Origin: Meandrina meandrites
Taxonomy: Eukaryota > Cnidaria > Anthozoa > Scleractinia > Meandrinidae
Direction of reading: 5' to 3'
Assembly (NCBI GenBank): GCA_963693305.1
Contig: OY855908.1
Coordinates: forward strand, 37,047,305 to 37,111,304
DNA length: 64,000 bases
Numbering within the stretch: the first letter of the stretch is position 1; each line of letters starts with the position of its first letter. Of the stretch, positions 21,841 through 33,642 are shown in pieces. The position numbers were made by a program, and so were the translations under genes. A model generated the notes under the pieces. The model had not been told where the DNA came from, did not search any database, and worked only from the letters and a program-made list of their open reading frames with translations.

Positions 21841-23130
21841 GCGTGACCTCGATTCTGTGCGAGTCAAGTGAGTAGTCAAGTGCCAGTCGCATTCTTCATT
21901 CTCGTCCCAAGTAAAGTACGGCAGAAGGGCAGCGTTTGAATCAGTTTGGTCCGGCAGTTTTAATTTGGTTCGGCAAACAACATTCAGTTCGGCAGGGTCT
22001 GCCGCATTATGCGCCATCGGAGCGGCGGCTGATTTATCCGGGGGGGGGGGGGACTCCCATATGGAAGGGACGGGGATTACTCGTCGAAAATTTTGAATTT
22101 AACCCCTAAAAGAGACCAATCTGGGCGTGGCCGAAGCTAATGCAGACCCCTAAAAGAGACCATATAACGAATCAAAATTCTTTCTTTTTAGTTATTTCTT
22201 CGTGTGCAACCCTAAACGAGACCTTGACGGCTAAAAATAATGACATTTTGCCAAGAACACCCTAAGCGAAAACAAAATCTGACATAAGTCCCCCACCCCC
22301 CACCCCCGCCCTCCCCGGGTGATTCAGACGGCGTTCTTCTCATGTGCCGAACCCAATGCATGAATTACTGTAATGCAGCCTAGTCCCTAGGCGTTCTCCT
22401 CCTCTTTCGGGCGAGCGCGAGGTCCACGTAAGGGCCTGGGAACGGTGCTGTCTGTTGATGAAGGCAGCACTGCCGAAACGTCTAGTTTTTAAAAATTAAC
22501 TTTCCAGCGTTTCACATTACAAAATCTTATGTGCTGTCTGTTGGTGTGCCGGCTCAGTGTCATTCGGTGACGTCACGAAATTTCGCGCCAAATCGATAAG
22601 CGGGAAGGGAACGCCTGGGTACTAACGCTCATGATTGGTCTAAAGTGGAGTGGCGTGACTAGTAGGCTCGACGGCATGAAATTCGACAAAAACATTCCGG
22701 GAAAATTACATCGCTCACCGGGCTCGCATTTTGTTTATTTTCAGCTCAAGAGAAACGGAACTTCATGAGAGAATTGCTTTGGTGGTAATTCATTTTTACT
22801 GTTATCCCAATTTGTGTAATCAGATTTGTAAATTAGTATTTACAAACTAAGAGAGAAACCCATTTTAAATATAATATATCTTGCGGAATGAATTTGCTTT
22901 TCCGGAATTATTATTATTATAGCAAAACTTGAGAAATAGTTTGCTGATTTGGACTGCAAAAACCTTTTATCATCCTCAACACAGACGTTTAATCAACAGT
23001 ATTATTGTTGACGACTTGTTTTCGACACAAATACGCCGTCTGAATCAGCCGTCGCTCCAAAGTCGGTCGAAGGTCGAACCTTACTGAGTTAGGTTCGGCA
23101 CATGAGTCGAGCGGCGTTTGGAACGGGCCT
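21841..23130. repeat. Nested Harbinger-like MITE remnants
   Basis: Repeated 'ttcggca' and 'cagacggcgttc' phrases; catgtgccgaacc at about 22341 is inverted at about 23093 (ggttcggcacatg). G-run at 22039-22051. The end phrases resemble those of the clearer MITE at 60535-60945. Boundaries uncertain. Confidence 0.4.
22452..22485 (+). ncRNA. Hammerhead-like motif, degenerate
   Basis: The string ttgatga, a perfect five-pair stem (ggcag/ctgcc, loop ca) and gaaac follow each other in the order of a hammerhead core (CUGAUGA-stem II-GAAA). One core base differs (C to T). Such motifs occur in Penelope-like elements and SINEs. Activity is doubtful. Confidence 0.25.
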
Positions 23131-23351
23131 GAAACGTATTGAAAAAACTTTGCCCAAAGTTTTTTCAATACAGTTTAGTTGTTTCATCCACTTTGTTTAT
23201 TTTTGACCGTTTCAGCCGTCAGGATCAGTTTGCCGTCTATATTTTCCGTATTAACGTTACTGATCCAAGGTCCCGGGTCCAAGGTCTTCAAGAGATCCGG
23301 CACCACTCATCGGTTTATCGCTGTGATATTGCAGATTTTTATTATATCTTT

Positions 23352-23490
23352 TTTTCCCTTTTCTCGCCCTTTTCGCTTCTCTTAACCGGCGGGCCATTGG
23401 CACGAGAACGTCAGAAACGTCGATTCTGAGACTTCCGATCTTCATGTATGCAGTCGTGATGTTTCTATATACTAAGACAATAAACTGCAA
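23352..23490. mobile_element. Fragment of the 'ggcacgagaa' MITE family
   Basis: It shares cttctc..ccggcg, ggcacgagaa, acttcc, attcatgta, gtagtcgtgatgtttctatatact-type strings, in order, with the fuller copy at 36511-36830. Confidence 0.5.
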
Positions 23491-23780
23491 GGCTGACACT
23501 ACCTAGAAATGAAAAAACTTATCGTGACAACGACATGATCCAAACTGAAAGTCAAAAATGTAAACTCTGGACAGCTGTTTCGACCTGATTCTTGGTCTTC
23601 ACGTGACGTCATCAAAATTCTAAAATCCAGAATCACAAGACCCCTGTATTTTTATCCTTCACTGGCAATTAGACATCCTTAATATATATCTTGTTGAAGG
23701 TTTTTAGCTCGATAGCAGCCGCCGTCTTTAAAGGATAGACCCTTTTGAATCTCGGAATTTCACGTCACACGACATTAACC

Positions 23781-24043
23781 CGGTTCGCCTGAAGCCCGTT
23801 TTTCCACCGCGTAACTTGGGTTTAATGCGAATATCTCCCTCCCGTTTCAAACACTCTCAAAACCCTCTGTTCGTCCCACAAAGCTATATGTTTAGCGGTG
23901 TTTTGTAAATTTTTTGTGATTTTTGGGGATTTTTGGAAAGAGATAGTTTTTCTCAAAGGATTAGTAAAATTTGGAGAAATAAGAAATATAAAAGATTTAA
24001 TGTAATTTTAAAATTAGAATTTGAAGTTAAAAATTAGTAGATG
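23781..24043. repeat. 264-base direct repeat, copy 1
   Basis: It is about 90% identical to 24673-24936 in the same orientation, from 'cgcctgaagcccgttttt' to 'aaaaattagtagatg'. The copies are 630 bases apart. Termini do not look like LTRs (no TG..CA, no primer site), so tandem duplication or two copies of one repeat is likelier. Confidence 0.7.
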
Positions 24044-24672
24044 GACACCCAAACAGTCCCCTGACAACCTGGGGTGCTCTTGCGTTGGGGTCAACTGTCT
24101 GGTGGTGTTCCAAAAATAATTTTCTTTCTCCTATCCCTTCTTTAAAACTCTTAAAATTTCACTCAAATTCACCTTTACCCCCACCTTAATATGCTAAATT
24201 TACTCCAAAAAACACGGTTTTTTAACCGTTAAATTGATTTTTTTGGCGCTACGGTGCTAAATTTCTCTAAACTTTGCCAGAAATGCATTTTCTTACAATG
24301 CAGTAAGATTTTGAGGAAGATTTCATGTAAAAATGTACAATATTTTACTTTGGCGCCATATTTTTTTTGCCGAACAGTTCCGATTTTTTTCCTCGCTGCG
24401 TTGCTTTTCGTTTTTCTCTGCTTTCTTATTCTCTCTACCTTCTACACTGTACATCCTTTCTTTTGACCTGAAAAGTTTTGATCTTTAGCAATGAAAAGTT
24501 GTGGAAAGGAGACCATGATCAAGTACAGGTATATTGGCCTGTTTTATCACCAATTTTGCACCAAAACCTGATCACGTTTTTTTCGATCAGCTCTGTCAGA
24601 TTGCAGTGTCCATTACCCTGGGTGCCAGAGGGTTTTTTTAAGAGCGGCGAAGCCGCGTATACCCCCGGCGGG

Positions 24673-24936
24673 GGTTCACCTGAAGCCCGTTTTTACACCG
24701 CTTAACTTGGCTTTAATGCGAATATCTCGCTCCCGTTTCAAGCATTCCCAAAACCCTCCGCTCATCCCACAAAGCTATGTTTAGCGGTGTTTTGTAAATG
24801 TTTTGGTGATTTTTAGGGATGTTTGGGAAGAGATAGCTTTTCTCAAAGGATTAGTAAAAGTTGGAGAAATAAGAAATATTAAAGATTTAACGTGATTTTA
24901 AAATTATAATTTGAAGTCAAAAATTAGTAAATGACA
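24673..24936. repeat. 264-base direct repeat, copy 2
   Basis: Second copy of the repeat at 23781-24043. Just before it (24617-24672) is a 'gagcggcgaagccgcg' motif that looks like the end of another abundant element. Confidence 0.7.
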
Positions 24937-24961
24937 AACAATATTGCAAGGCTGATCGTAC

Positions 24962-25117
24962 TACATAAAAAGTAAACTTTGTGAGACACCAACACGACTA
25001 GAACCGATATAGCAGGATTGCAACCGTGGCCAGCTGATGAGTTCCAATAACACGGTTGCAATCCTGCTATATCGGTTCTAGTCGTGTTGGTGTCTCACAA
25101 AGTTTACTTTTTATGTA
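24962..25117. repeat. Perfect 67-base palindrome with 22-base loop
   Basis: Arm 24962-25028 and arm 25051-25117 are exact reverse complements. No target duplication or ORF. It is either a fold-back transposon or a recent palindrome duplication. Confidence 0.9.
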
Positions 25118-25279
25118 ATTTATCATTTTTACGCTGATCAGATCCCTTGTTGGATCCTACATTAGTAGATGGACCCGGATAACTCGAGTACGGAATACCG
25201 TACAAACCCGAGACTTGGACAAACAGAATATCTAGTAATTTTCTACAACCTATAAAATTCCCCTCCCACTCCTTTTTGT

Positions 25280-25314
25280 CTCGTGTCGTCATGACGTTGT
25301 CATGACGACACGAG
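25280..25314. repeat. 15-base perfect hairpin
   Basis: Arms 25280-25294 and 25300-25314 (ctcgtgtcgtcatga and its complement), five-base loop. Short tandem duplications follow at 25330-25450. Confidence 0.85.
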
Positions 25315-25744
25315 AATATGCGAGGGGGAGAAGGTGCATTCCAAGGTGCATTCCATGCGCGTTTGCTTTGTGAGGCCGCGGAATTTTCCCGCCATGTCAA
25401 TATTTTTCCCGCCATGTCAAGATTTGCTTTGTGAGGCCGCCGGATTTTGTGCGTGTTGTGAAAGAACAAATAATTTTTGTTTATAAGTTGGAGTTCAAAA
25501 ATATTGCTGCATCGAAAGTTTTTTGCTTTTCTGCTGGTTCATTGTAATCGTTTGTCGGTTGGGAGTGTTTATTATAAATGGCTTTTTAGTTGAACAGAAT
25601 TGAACTTTAATTTAAGGGAAAATCGCGGCGTAGAGTGTAAAGCAGTGAAAGAGATGTATTAAATTTGAGCAGTTTTATTAGGTGAAATTTTTGTACATTT
25701 TTTAAATGGAATGGTTGAGACAATTAGGAGAGAGTGTTTGATTT

Positions 25745-26090
25745 ATGAACTTGCAGCGAACGCAAATTCTTAGTGGTCCAACAGGCAATATAAATGGAAC
25801 AGAAATAAGGCCCCTTTTAGCTGGCGACAGTGCCTATTCACAAACGAACTGGCTAGTGAAACCCTACCCGGACAGAGGACGCCTGACTCAGGAGCGGAGA
25901 AAGTTTAAAATCTTAAGTTCGGTGTGCTACGATCTGTAGTGGAACGAGCATTTGGCATGTTGAAAGTTCATTGGAGAATTGCGTTGAAAAAGGTTGGACA
26001 AAAAACGAGGATCCTAAGAAAGACTGTGATTGCTACGTGAGTTTTGCACAACAATTGTATGTATCGTTTCAATAACAGAAGATAAACGAT
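25745..26090 (+). pseudogene. PIF/Harbinger transposase relic
   Basis: The first part (IRPLLAGDSAYSQTNWLVKPYPDRGRLTQERRKF split over the line) matches the DDE_Tnp_4 nuclease region around the second catalytic Asp (GDSAY). After about 25915 the homology continues in another frame: VVERAFGMLKVHWRI, then KTRILRKTVIA and VLHNN. At least one frameshift and in-frame stops break it. Only the C-terminal third is present. Confidence 0.7.
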
Positions 26091-26129
26091 TAGATAAAGA
26101 CAATTATTTTGATGCTAAATCTTTAAAAA

Positions 26130-26670
26130 TGTCAACTATGGCCTTTGTTTGTTCCATTTGCCTGCTCTGGGCGTCACGGAACATTTCAGCTGATCGTTCA
26201 AATCTTGCGTTGTCCTGTTCCATACTCTTTTCACACATTTCAATAAAAGAACTCTGCATGCCAATCTGGAGTCGTACTTTCTCGCCTTTCTTTACTCAGG
26301 ATGTTGAAATAGGGGAAGTCTTCTTTAATTTTCTGAATTCCATCTTCCACAGTCGAGCGAGATCGCTGCCTGAACTGCTTGAGTTCACTCGTACCGTCTA
26401 GATTCTGCTGCCGTTTCTTCACCTGCTGTAGCATTCTCTGGCTTTCTGGACACCTTTCTTTATACGAAGAATAGATATCGTTCCACATTTTTATTTTTTT
26501 CTTTGTGAAACTCCCCACAGCTTACTGAATTTGGGGGCCCACGCTTCAAGAAGTTCGTGTGTTTCTTTCTCAGTCCTGTCAGCAGACTTAAGGCGAGGTT
26601 TTTTCGTTTTGTGTTTGCCGTAGCAAGTACTTCGACATCACTTGCAACTGAAGACTGAGGCGATGGCATG
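26130..26670 (-). pseudogene. Harbinger Myb/SANT-like partner relic
   Basis: The minus strand shows a Myb/SANT-type DNA-binding region (TEKETHELLEAWAPKF...LWG) in one frame and IKMWNDIYSSYKERC, QQVKKRQQNL, KIKEDFPYFN in another. It is convergent with the nuclease relic, the usual two-gene layout of Harbinger elements. Broken by frameshifts and a stop near 26240. Confidence 0.6.
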
Positions 26671-26803
26671 CTTCTTGCCAGTAGAATTGGTGATCATCGA
26701 GAAATGTTTATCAGTACGCCGAGATAAAATCATTTTAAGTCAGCTGCGTTAGGGGGCTAAAAAAAGCTTGCTTGACTTATCTTACAAACATCTCAAAAGT
26801 TAA

Positions 26804-29160
26804 AGGGCAACTCTTGGCTAGAAAACTATATTTCAGTAAAAGCTTCCGAATGTTTCCAAAATTACACAGGAAGCAAAAAAATTGAATTCAGAAGCTTTTT
26901 TACCGGTTAATTTTAACGTAAAACTTCGTATTTTACGTGACATTTCGCCATGGATGCTTCGATTATGATCACGAGATGTGATACGTCACAGGTGTGGAAC
27001 CGCAACAAGTCACGAACATGGCTGACTCAAATTCTTGCAGTGAGAGCTCAACTTCTGCTAGCGACTCCACTGATTTTTAGAGAGCTATAGGAGGGGATAT
27101 GTCAGGGGATAATTAAGAACCTTCTATGGTATTTCAACCCTGGCGTTTTGAGCCTCCAGGGAAAAAACAGCGAGACAGAGAAAGGGAGTAAAATATCGAA
27201 CCTCCTCACCGCCGACGGCGACGAATGGTGAGTGAATTGAAGTCCTAAATGTACAGTTTCTTTCTTTATTACCTCGGCCAGTTGTTTGTGAGCTAAGACA
27301 AACCTGAAAAGCCTTGTTTTTATTTGCATGTACGCGAGAAGCTGAATTAAACATGCTTTTATACAACCAAACTGTTTGCTGCATTTTGTTGTTTATATTC
27401 GGTCTTCAAATATTTTTGCTCATGTTTATCACAATAGGTTTTGACCTTTTGAGCTTCAGCTTAATGTACACTATCTATCTTGTGCGTTTGAAAGCTTGCA
27501 AATACAGAAACGCAAGTTAAATTCTTTGTCTCTTTTGTGTTACCGATTTTCTAAATTCTGCTCGAAAACGAAGAATTCTGCCGGCGAAATGCCAGCTACC
27601 GAAACTAGACTATCCGAAATTCTGCAGCAGATTTTATCTAGAACATACACAGGCTTGCAGTTAAATGTGGACAAAACTCTGCTGGGTCTCTTCACTTCTT
27701 TTGTTGGGAGAAGGGAGTTTGCGCTTTCTGTAGTTGAAACAACTTGCCTCGAGGAAACTTTGTTCAAGGTTGTTCGTGCTTGTATGCGTAAAACTGTACT
27801 GAGAATGATTTTGTAAACTGATTACTGCCACCGGGACTATTACACGACCCTGCGTGATTTTATATTTATCGGTATAATTAAGTTGTCATGTTTTTATTTT
27901 GCAATTTCTTATCTTTTTGCGAAAAGAACCCCCACGAAAATCGAAAATTGTGCTGTGTTTGGCTCCTTATTACTTTCGCGTTTGCTTGCGTTTTAATTCA
28001 TGGTTTGCATTTGAAATGGTCGTTGCGCTCTTCGTGTCTTACAACATTTGGCATGTTTTCCTTTAGTTATCTCGTCAACTGACATCTGCTCGAATCTGCA
28101 CACGAAACTGTTTCGTGGTCAGGCTAGGGAGGGTGAAGGGAAAGAGCGTGACACGCTTTCATACCCGGGTTTTATGCTACACCCCAGGTTGCCTAATTTA
28201 CAACAATTGTTTCTCAAAAGGAATCACAGAATAAGTACTTCACGCAACACTTCTTCTCTTAGTTATCCGGATATTGTTTTATATTTGATTCCCCATTTCT
28301 TCGTATAATTTTATATCCCGCGAGAGCGCCTCTGCTAGCGCGCGGGGTAGTGGCTTCTGACCTGCACGCAAATCACGCGCGCCTTTCGAAGGCATATACT
28401 TCAAAGAAACACTACATTTGCTGGTGGGAATTGCATTCTATTTTGCCAATTAACAGCAGGAGAAATCTGAGGGTGGCGACAAATTTCTCAACAACAGAAT
28501 CAAAATATATCGGTCTGTTTCCGAACGCGTGGATTTCGCTTATTTACATATAGGACATATAGAGGCTCAGTATTCTTGCTCATAAATGAAGAGATTTCTG
28601 ACAAATTATGGGAGTCAGCACTCGCAGACCCTTTTCAATTTACTATCTACTCCAGACAAAAGGCATCTTTATCACGATATGGTGCAAGAGAGGATGCATC
28701 GTATTATAAAGCTATGTACATTTGCTGACCTTAGAAGGCCGATCAATCTGACGGATTTGTTTCGTTTCACGACACATGATTTACTCTTTTTAAGTTTATT
28801 TCCTTTCATATTTAAGCACTGAAGCACTACCTTTTTTATCTTGGACATCATTGAACAGCATAGGGTCTCTCTCCTTGTCATTCTCATTTATGAAGAGACG
28901 CTTGGCTGGCTTGGCGTGTTTTCCTCTTATCAGAAGCATGCAAAAGCAAATCTGCCTTCCACACCTGTGACGTAGCATCACGTGATGTACCAAAATCCGA
29001 ACGTTTTCAAAATAACCGCCAAATTGGCGTAAAAGAAAATTCGTAGTAAATTCATTTTGGCCGATATCTTTAAAATTTTACCTTCTAAAGATTCCTGTGT
29101 GCTATAAACAAGTTAAAGAGAAAATAAAAAAATCGGGGTAAATTTCCCAAGAGTTGCCCT
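26804..29160. mobile_element. Kolobok-like element, TTAA-flanked, decayed
   Basis: Ends AGGGCAACTCTTGG and the inverse CCAAGAGTTGCCCT, with TTAA on both sides (26800-26803, 29161-29164). Subterminal sequences, including a 'cacaggtgtgg/ccacacctgtg' pair near 26990 and 28960, are inverted over about 200 bases. The inside has only short frames, one starting MADSNSCSESSTSASDS near 27018 that stops after about 20 codons. No transposase domain is readable. Confidence 0.65.
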
Positions 29161-29164
29161 TTAA

Positions 29165-30714
29165 CAAGGTCAAAGACAGACCTCACGCTAAGTAACCCAG
29201 ATAAGAAGATGTGGTGATATTCGGCCGGGATGGGAGCTGCAAACAGGAGCGGGAAGCAGGAATTTCAAGAAAGAGCCGGAGCGGGATTTTGAGAATCTTT
29301 ACGGAAAGTTTTTTCGTAACTGCATAAAATGTAATTAACAAAATTTGACTGGAACAAATTGCTTGATCTGTGTAGCGGTGTAGGGTTTCAAGTACGGAAT
29401 AGGTTAATAGTGTAGTGTGTCAAATTTATATAGTTGCGGTTACACATCGTCCTTTTAACATGGTAAAAGGGCTCTTTACATCGGGAAACTCACAAATAGA
29501 GAGGACGTTTTTTTGGTAAATATCAAAATAATATGTGCTCTGTCATTTTGTTTTTCCGCGTGCTTTGTAATTTTGTTTTCCCGGGTGTTTTGTCATTTTC
29601 ATGGCCTGTTCGCCGTTTTTATTTCCCGCTTATGAAGGAAAAAAAGAATAAAAATTATCTCAGCAAAATGTTCCCCCAAGGTAAATTTATGGCGGTGTGA
29701 AAAAGAACAAAAGAATCGCCCATGAAAGTTACCGAGGCAAATAGGTAGGTTTTCCAAGTACCCCAAGATAAAATGACCAATCGTGAGGCAAACCTCAAAG
29801 ATAAGCAAATAAAATAAACAGAGAATTTGAAATTAAATATGATGGCGTGAGGTTTAGATTTCCTGAGGTCAACTTTGCGTGTTCAAGGCAGCAAAAACGT
29901 GGTCTTTCTTAGAATCATGGCTTGATGGCTTGCTGATTTGTAAGTAATATAAATGCTATTTTTTTGTGGAAATTTGACGTTTAAATACAACACTAGTCAA
30001 GGAAGATCTACTAGTGCGTTTTCTTATATGTATTTCGATTTCATCTCAAGGTTTAGAAAAATCCAACAAAGAGATTTATATAAACGGAGTCTTCGCCTTC
30101 TATTTCTTCGCTGTCTGAAATACTGACATAACAAAGCAGTAGAGGACTGTCGAAAGAGTATAAATAATAAAAGCGAGATGATGCTAAGTAAGCACCCTCG
30201 TATTGCCCATTTTCGCATTTCGCGCCGAAAACAGTATGAAAAATTTACCTTGGTAAAGTGTTAAGTGTGTGACCGCAAACACCTCGGTAACGTATTCCCG
30301 CGGTGAGTTTACCTTGGTGTTATTTACCTTGGGAATGCTATTTGCCTGGGTATGTGTAAAACGTTCGTTACAAACATATCGGCATTTCTATTTTCAGCGT
30401 TTTCGTCACAAGAAACATGTATGAAATACTCTATTTTCTGATATTGTTCTTTGATCGTTAAAAACGGGCAATAAATAACAAAAGAAATGGAAAACTTCGC
30501 AAAACGTTGGCGCAAGGAGGTGAAGTGGGGGACGAGTGCTTCGAGGAACGCTCAATTCCTCTTGCGTTCACTTTGCGTCGGAAATAGAGAGGACTCTGTC
30601 ATTTTGTTTTCCCGCCTGTTCGCCATTTTTATTTCCTGCGTATGGAAAAAGAAGACTAAATATTATCCCAGCAAAATGTTCCCCCGTCTCTGCTTTCCCT
30701 ATCCCCGGATATGG
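29165..30714. other. No gene; broken repeats
   Basis: Segments at about 29500-29680 and 30585-30690 are related direct copies (ctctgtcattttgtttt, ctgttcgcc, cagcaaaatgttccccc). 'ttaccttgg' units recur at 30240-30340. No coding exon seen. Confidence 0.4.
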
Positions 30715-30866
30715 TAAATTTTCTAAGAAAACCTATTTTTTTAGTGGTGCGAAAGTCTTTAATGAACTCCCTGTAAATATTGCAAGCGTAAATAACATAC
30801 AAGCTTTTTGCGGCCTAATTAAACTGAAAATACTAAAATTGCAGTCAGGGATAGACATTATAATGT
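30715..30866 (+). pseudogene. LINE reverse transcriptase C-terminal tail relic
   Basis: The frame FFSGAKVFNELPVNI followed by IQAFCGLIKLKIL resembles the tail of non-LTR retrotransposon ORF2 proteins. The stop TAA falls at the start of the large palindrome that follows. Confidence 0.45.
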
Positions 30867-31332
30867 AAATTATTGTGCTCGACGCTGACTTGTTGTAACG
30901 TTTGAAACAACGTTAATAAAACGTTTTAAGACGTTTCGGCCAAAAAACTTAGGCCTTCATCGGTTTGTTTTTAAAGCCAACTGAGTGACGGCTTTTTTTC
31001 TAACGGTTCACAATTCTGCGCGTGCTACGCAAGCAAAGACATAACGAACGACCACTGCGCGCGACTACGCGAGAGATTTGTAAATATCTGGGATGTCAAT
31101 ATGTTCGTTTCCCGCGTTGCTATCTCTCTGTGAATACCGCGCAGTGGTCGTTCGTTATGTCTTTGCTTGCGTAGCACGCGCAGAATTGTGAACCGTTAGA
31201 AAAAAAGCCGTCACTCAGTTGGCTTTAAAAACAAACCGATGAAGGCCTAAGTTTTTTGGCCGAAACGTCTTAAAACGTTTTATTAACGTTGTTTCAAACG
31301 TTACAACAAGTCAGCGTCGAGCACAATAATTT
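30867..31332. repeat. Fold-back element, 195-base perfect arms
   Basis: Arms 30867-31061 and 31138-31332 are reverse complements without visible mismatch; 76-base centre. Each arm carries 'ccgatgaaggcc...ggccgaaacgtc', a hammerhead-like core (C instead of U at the second position), so the two copies face each other. Confidence 0.85.
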
Positions 31333-33185
31333 TTGCGGCCTAGCAAAACATTTACTTTTATAATAACTATTTAGTAAAGTATATTTTAATCCCTTTTTGA
31401 CTGACACGAGACAGCCCAAAGGGCCTTTGATATTTTCCCCGCTTCCTGTCTCCTCCTTCCCTTCCCGTCCTCTTTGACCTCTTTGAAGCCCTGGGTTTCC
31501 GATTCCGACGCGACAGTCACGCACAATTCGATTCCGTCAGGAGCAAGGGACCTGGAAATACAGCCTCGATTCGGTGCAAGAAAGCCTGAATCGATGTTTG
31601 TGTTTCTGAGTTTGTGTGGGATTTTCAAAAGTTTAATACGAACGCGTAGTTGAAGGTTAGTTATCTCTTCTTTTCTACAAATATCTTTTAATCCACTTAA
31701 GATACAAGTTTGATGGTAAAAATGAGTATCAAACCGTTGTTGGTGGCATCAACACTGCAAAGTAGATTGATTTTTTCATCGATCGACGATCTCAGGATCT
31801 GGATCGTTCATTAGCGCTTGCCTGCAGTATCTAGAATCCAGAAGCCAATTCATACGTGCATGTGGCTCGTCTCCCGTCTTTGACCCTCATGATACTAGCA
31901 TAGGATAATCCTCCTTCCATGTAAAATAGGATCATTCTAGTGCTAGAGTCATCCGAGCGCGATATGCTTTCAGCTGTTTGCCTGCGAAGGGTATCTACTG
32001 AGGGGCAAATGCAAGTTGCATTTGCCCCTTAGTAGAGGATCATCCTGGCAGGTAGGAATGTATGGGAAAACCGTAACGTTTCTATTAGGATGAACTATAG
32101 CAAGTAGTATTCACATTTATGTTCAAAATAAGTTACCTCAATAGTTGTGCCTTGTCGTCCTTGTAGCTCAAAACGGCGTATTTTAGCGATTTGGAGGGTT
32201 TTTGCGATGCTGTCTACTGTAAAGTAAATGTTCCAATGAGCATCCCAGTATGTTGCATATCATGGGAGTACCCCACTTGTTTAATATTATGCTTTCAGTT
32301 CAAAATGTGACTTTCATCGCAAGGAAGGAATTGTCAACAATAACATATTTAATGGCAAAACGAAGAAGAGGACAGAAAAATAAATAGCTCTTTGCAGTGA
32401 TGGTGGAAGTGGATTTTCAAATAAAATTTTTTGGAGAGCAGGGGCTTTTTCTCCCTTAGTGGTATTAATTCTCATCCCCCAGATCTTCTCGTTTTTGTAC
32501 TCTTTCTGCAAACTATGTGACTAAAAGAAACGAGGGTCACTGGGGCCAGAATGCTGTAGTGGCTGCCATCTTTGTGAAACTAGGCATGCATTACTCTTTT
32601 TTATGGCATGGTGCCTCAATTTACATTGGGTACTGGTGCCAGGTTAGATGTAGGATCGACATGCTTACTTGGCAATAAAGTCAACTCTCAAGTAAGCGAC
32701 ACATTCGGACATTCTTTAGTGTCCATAACAGTGAGAGTCTTTAGTTAACTGTAGCAGGGTGTGAGAAAAAAGTGTTAATAAACATGCATTAAATAATATA
32801 GACTATGACAAGCTTATCAACAGTGGTGAAACTGCTAAGCAGCCATTGGGAATGGAGGATGAGAGCTTGATCTCTCTTAAAATATCTAGAAAGAAAATTA
32901 AGGGGTAAGCCAAAGTGAAGAAAAACAACAAAGTCTGTAGCTAGTTTGTTGTACAGCTACTAGACTGAAGGAACTGGTGCAAAGATAAATATTGCAGAAG
33001 TCAATTGATTTGGTATCACAAAAGTGTCTGTAATCCTTTAAATAGTGAGAGTCTGTAACAGCAGAAGTCATTTCCAGTCAAACCTTTATAGCTTTTGCCG
33101 GGATCTGAATTTTGTCCACAATATAGCAAGTGTCTAGGATGTCAAGCAAGGCGAGAGTTGGCTGGGGAAGTGCCATACCCAAAAA
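31333..33185. other. No gene; upstream region of the Schlafen-like gene
   Basis: It holds a near-perfect 20-base hairpin at 31995-32035. The Schlafen-like gene needs a 5' UTR exon upstream of 33643; I could not place it. Confidence 0.4.
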
Positions 33186-33188
33186 CAT

Positions 33189-33354
33189 AGACTATGAGCA
33201 GCCCCTATTTTTTCACAGTCTGTCGAGCGTGAAGTGAAAAAACAAATGACCGCGCGAAAATTCTGCTCGCCTCGTCCCCAATTTTTTTGTGCGGCCATTT
33301 TTTTTTTTGCTTCATGCTTCATGAGCTGCAAAAAAACAGGGGCTGCTTGTAGTC
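33189..33354. mobile_element. Short MITE, 'GACTATGAGCAGCCCC' ends
   Basis: Inverted ends gactatgagcagcccct and aggggctgcttgtagtc, bounded by TA. T-rich centre. 166 bases. Confidence 0.65.
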
Positions 33355-33642
33355 TACCAAAAACAGACAGCATGATGCCAAAACATTTGCCATGACGTGC
33401 CATGGTGACTATTTAATAGCATGTGTAAATGGGGTTTAAATTTTGGCAAATGAAATTAATTAGCTTATTTTTGCCTCTTTGTCATATCTTATATCCCATA
33501 GCCTGTTCCTGACATTTAGTTAGAATTTGGGCAAAATTTACATGAGCCAGGGCAATTGTCAAATTTGAATGATTTCCCTTATTTGGTGTTAGAGTAAGGC
33601 CTTTTATTTTAATGTCAATGAAATTTACCTTATTTCTTACAG

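Noticed and set aside
23781..24936. LTR retrotransposon with 264-base LTRs
   Set aside because: No TG/CA ends, primer-binding site, polypurine tract, gag or pol between the copies.
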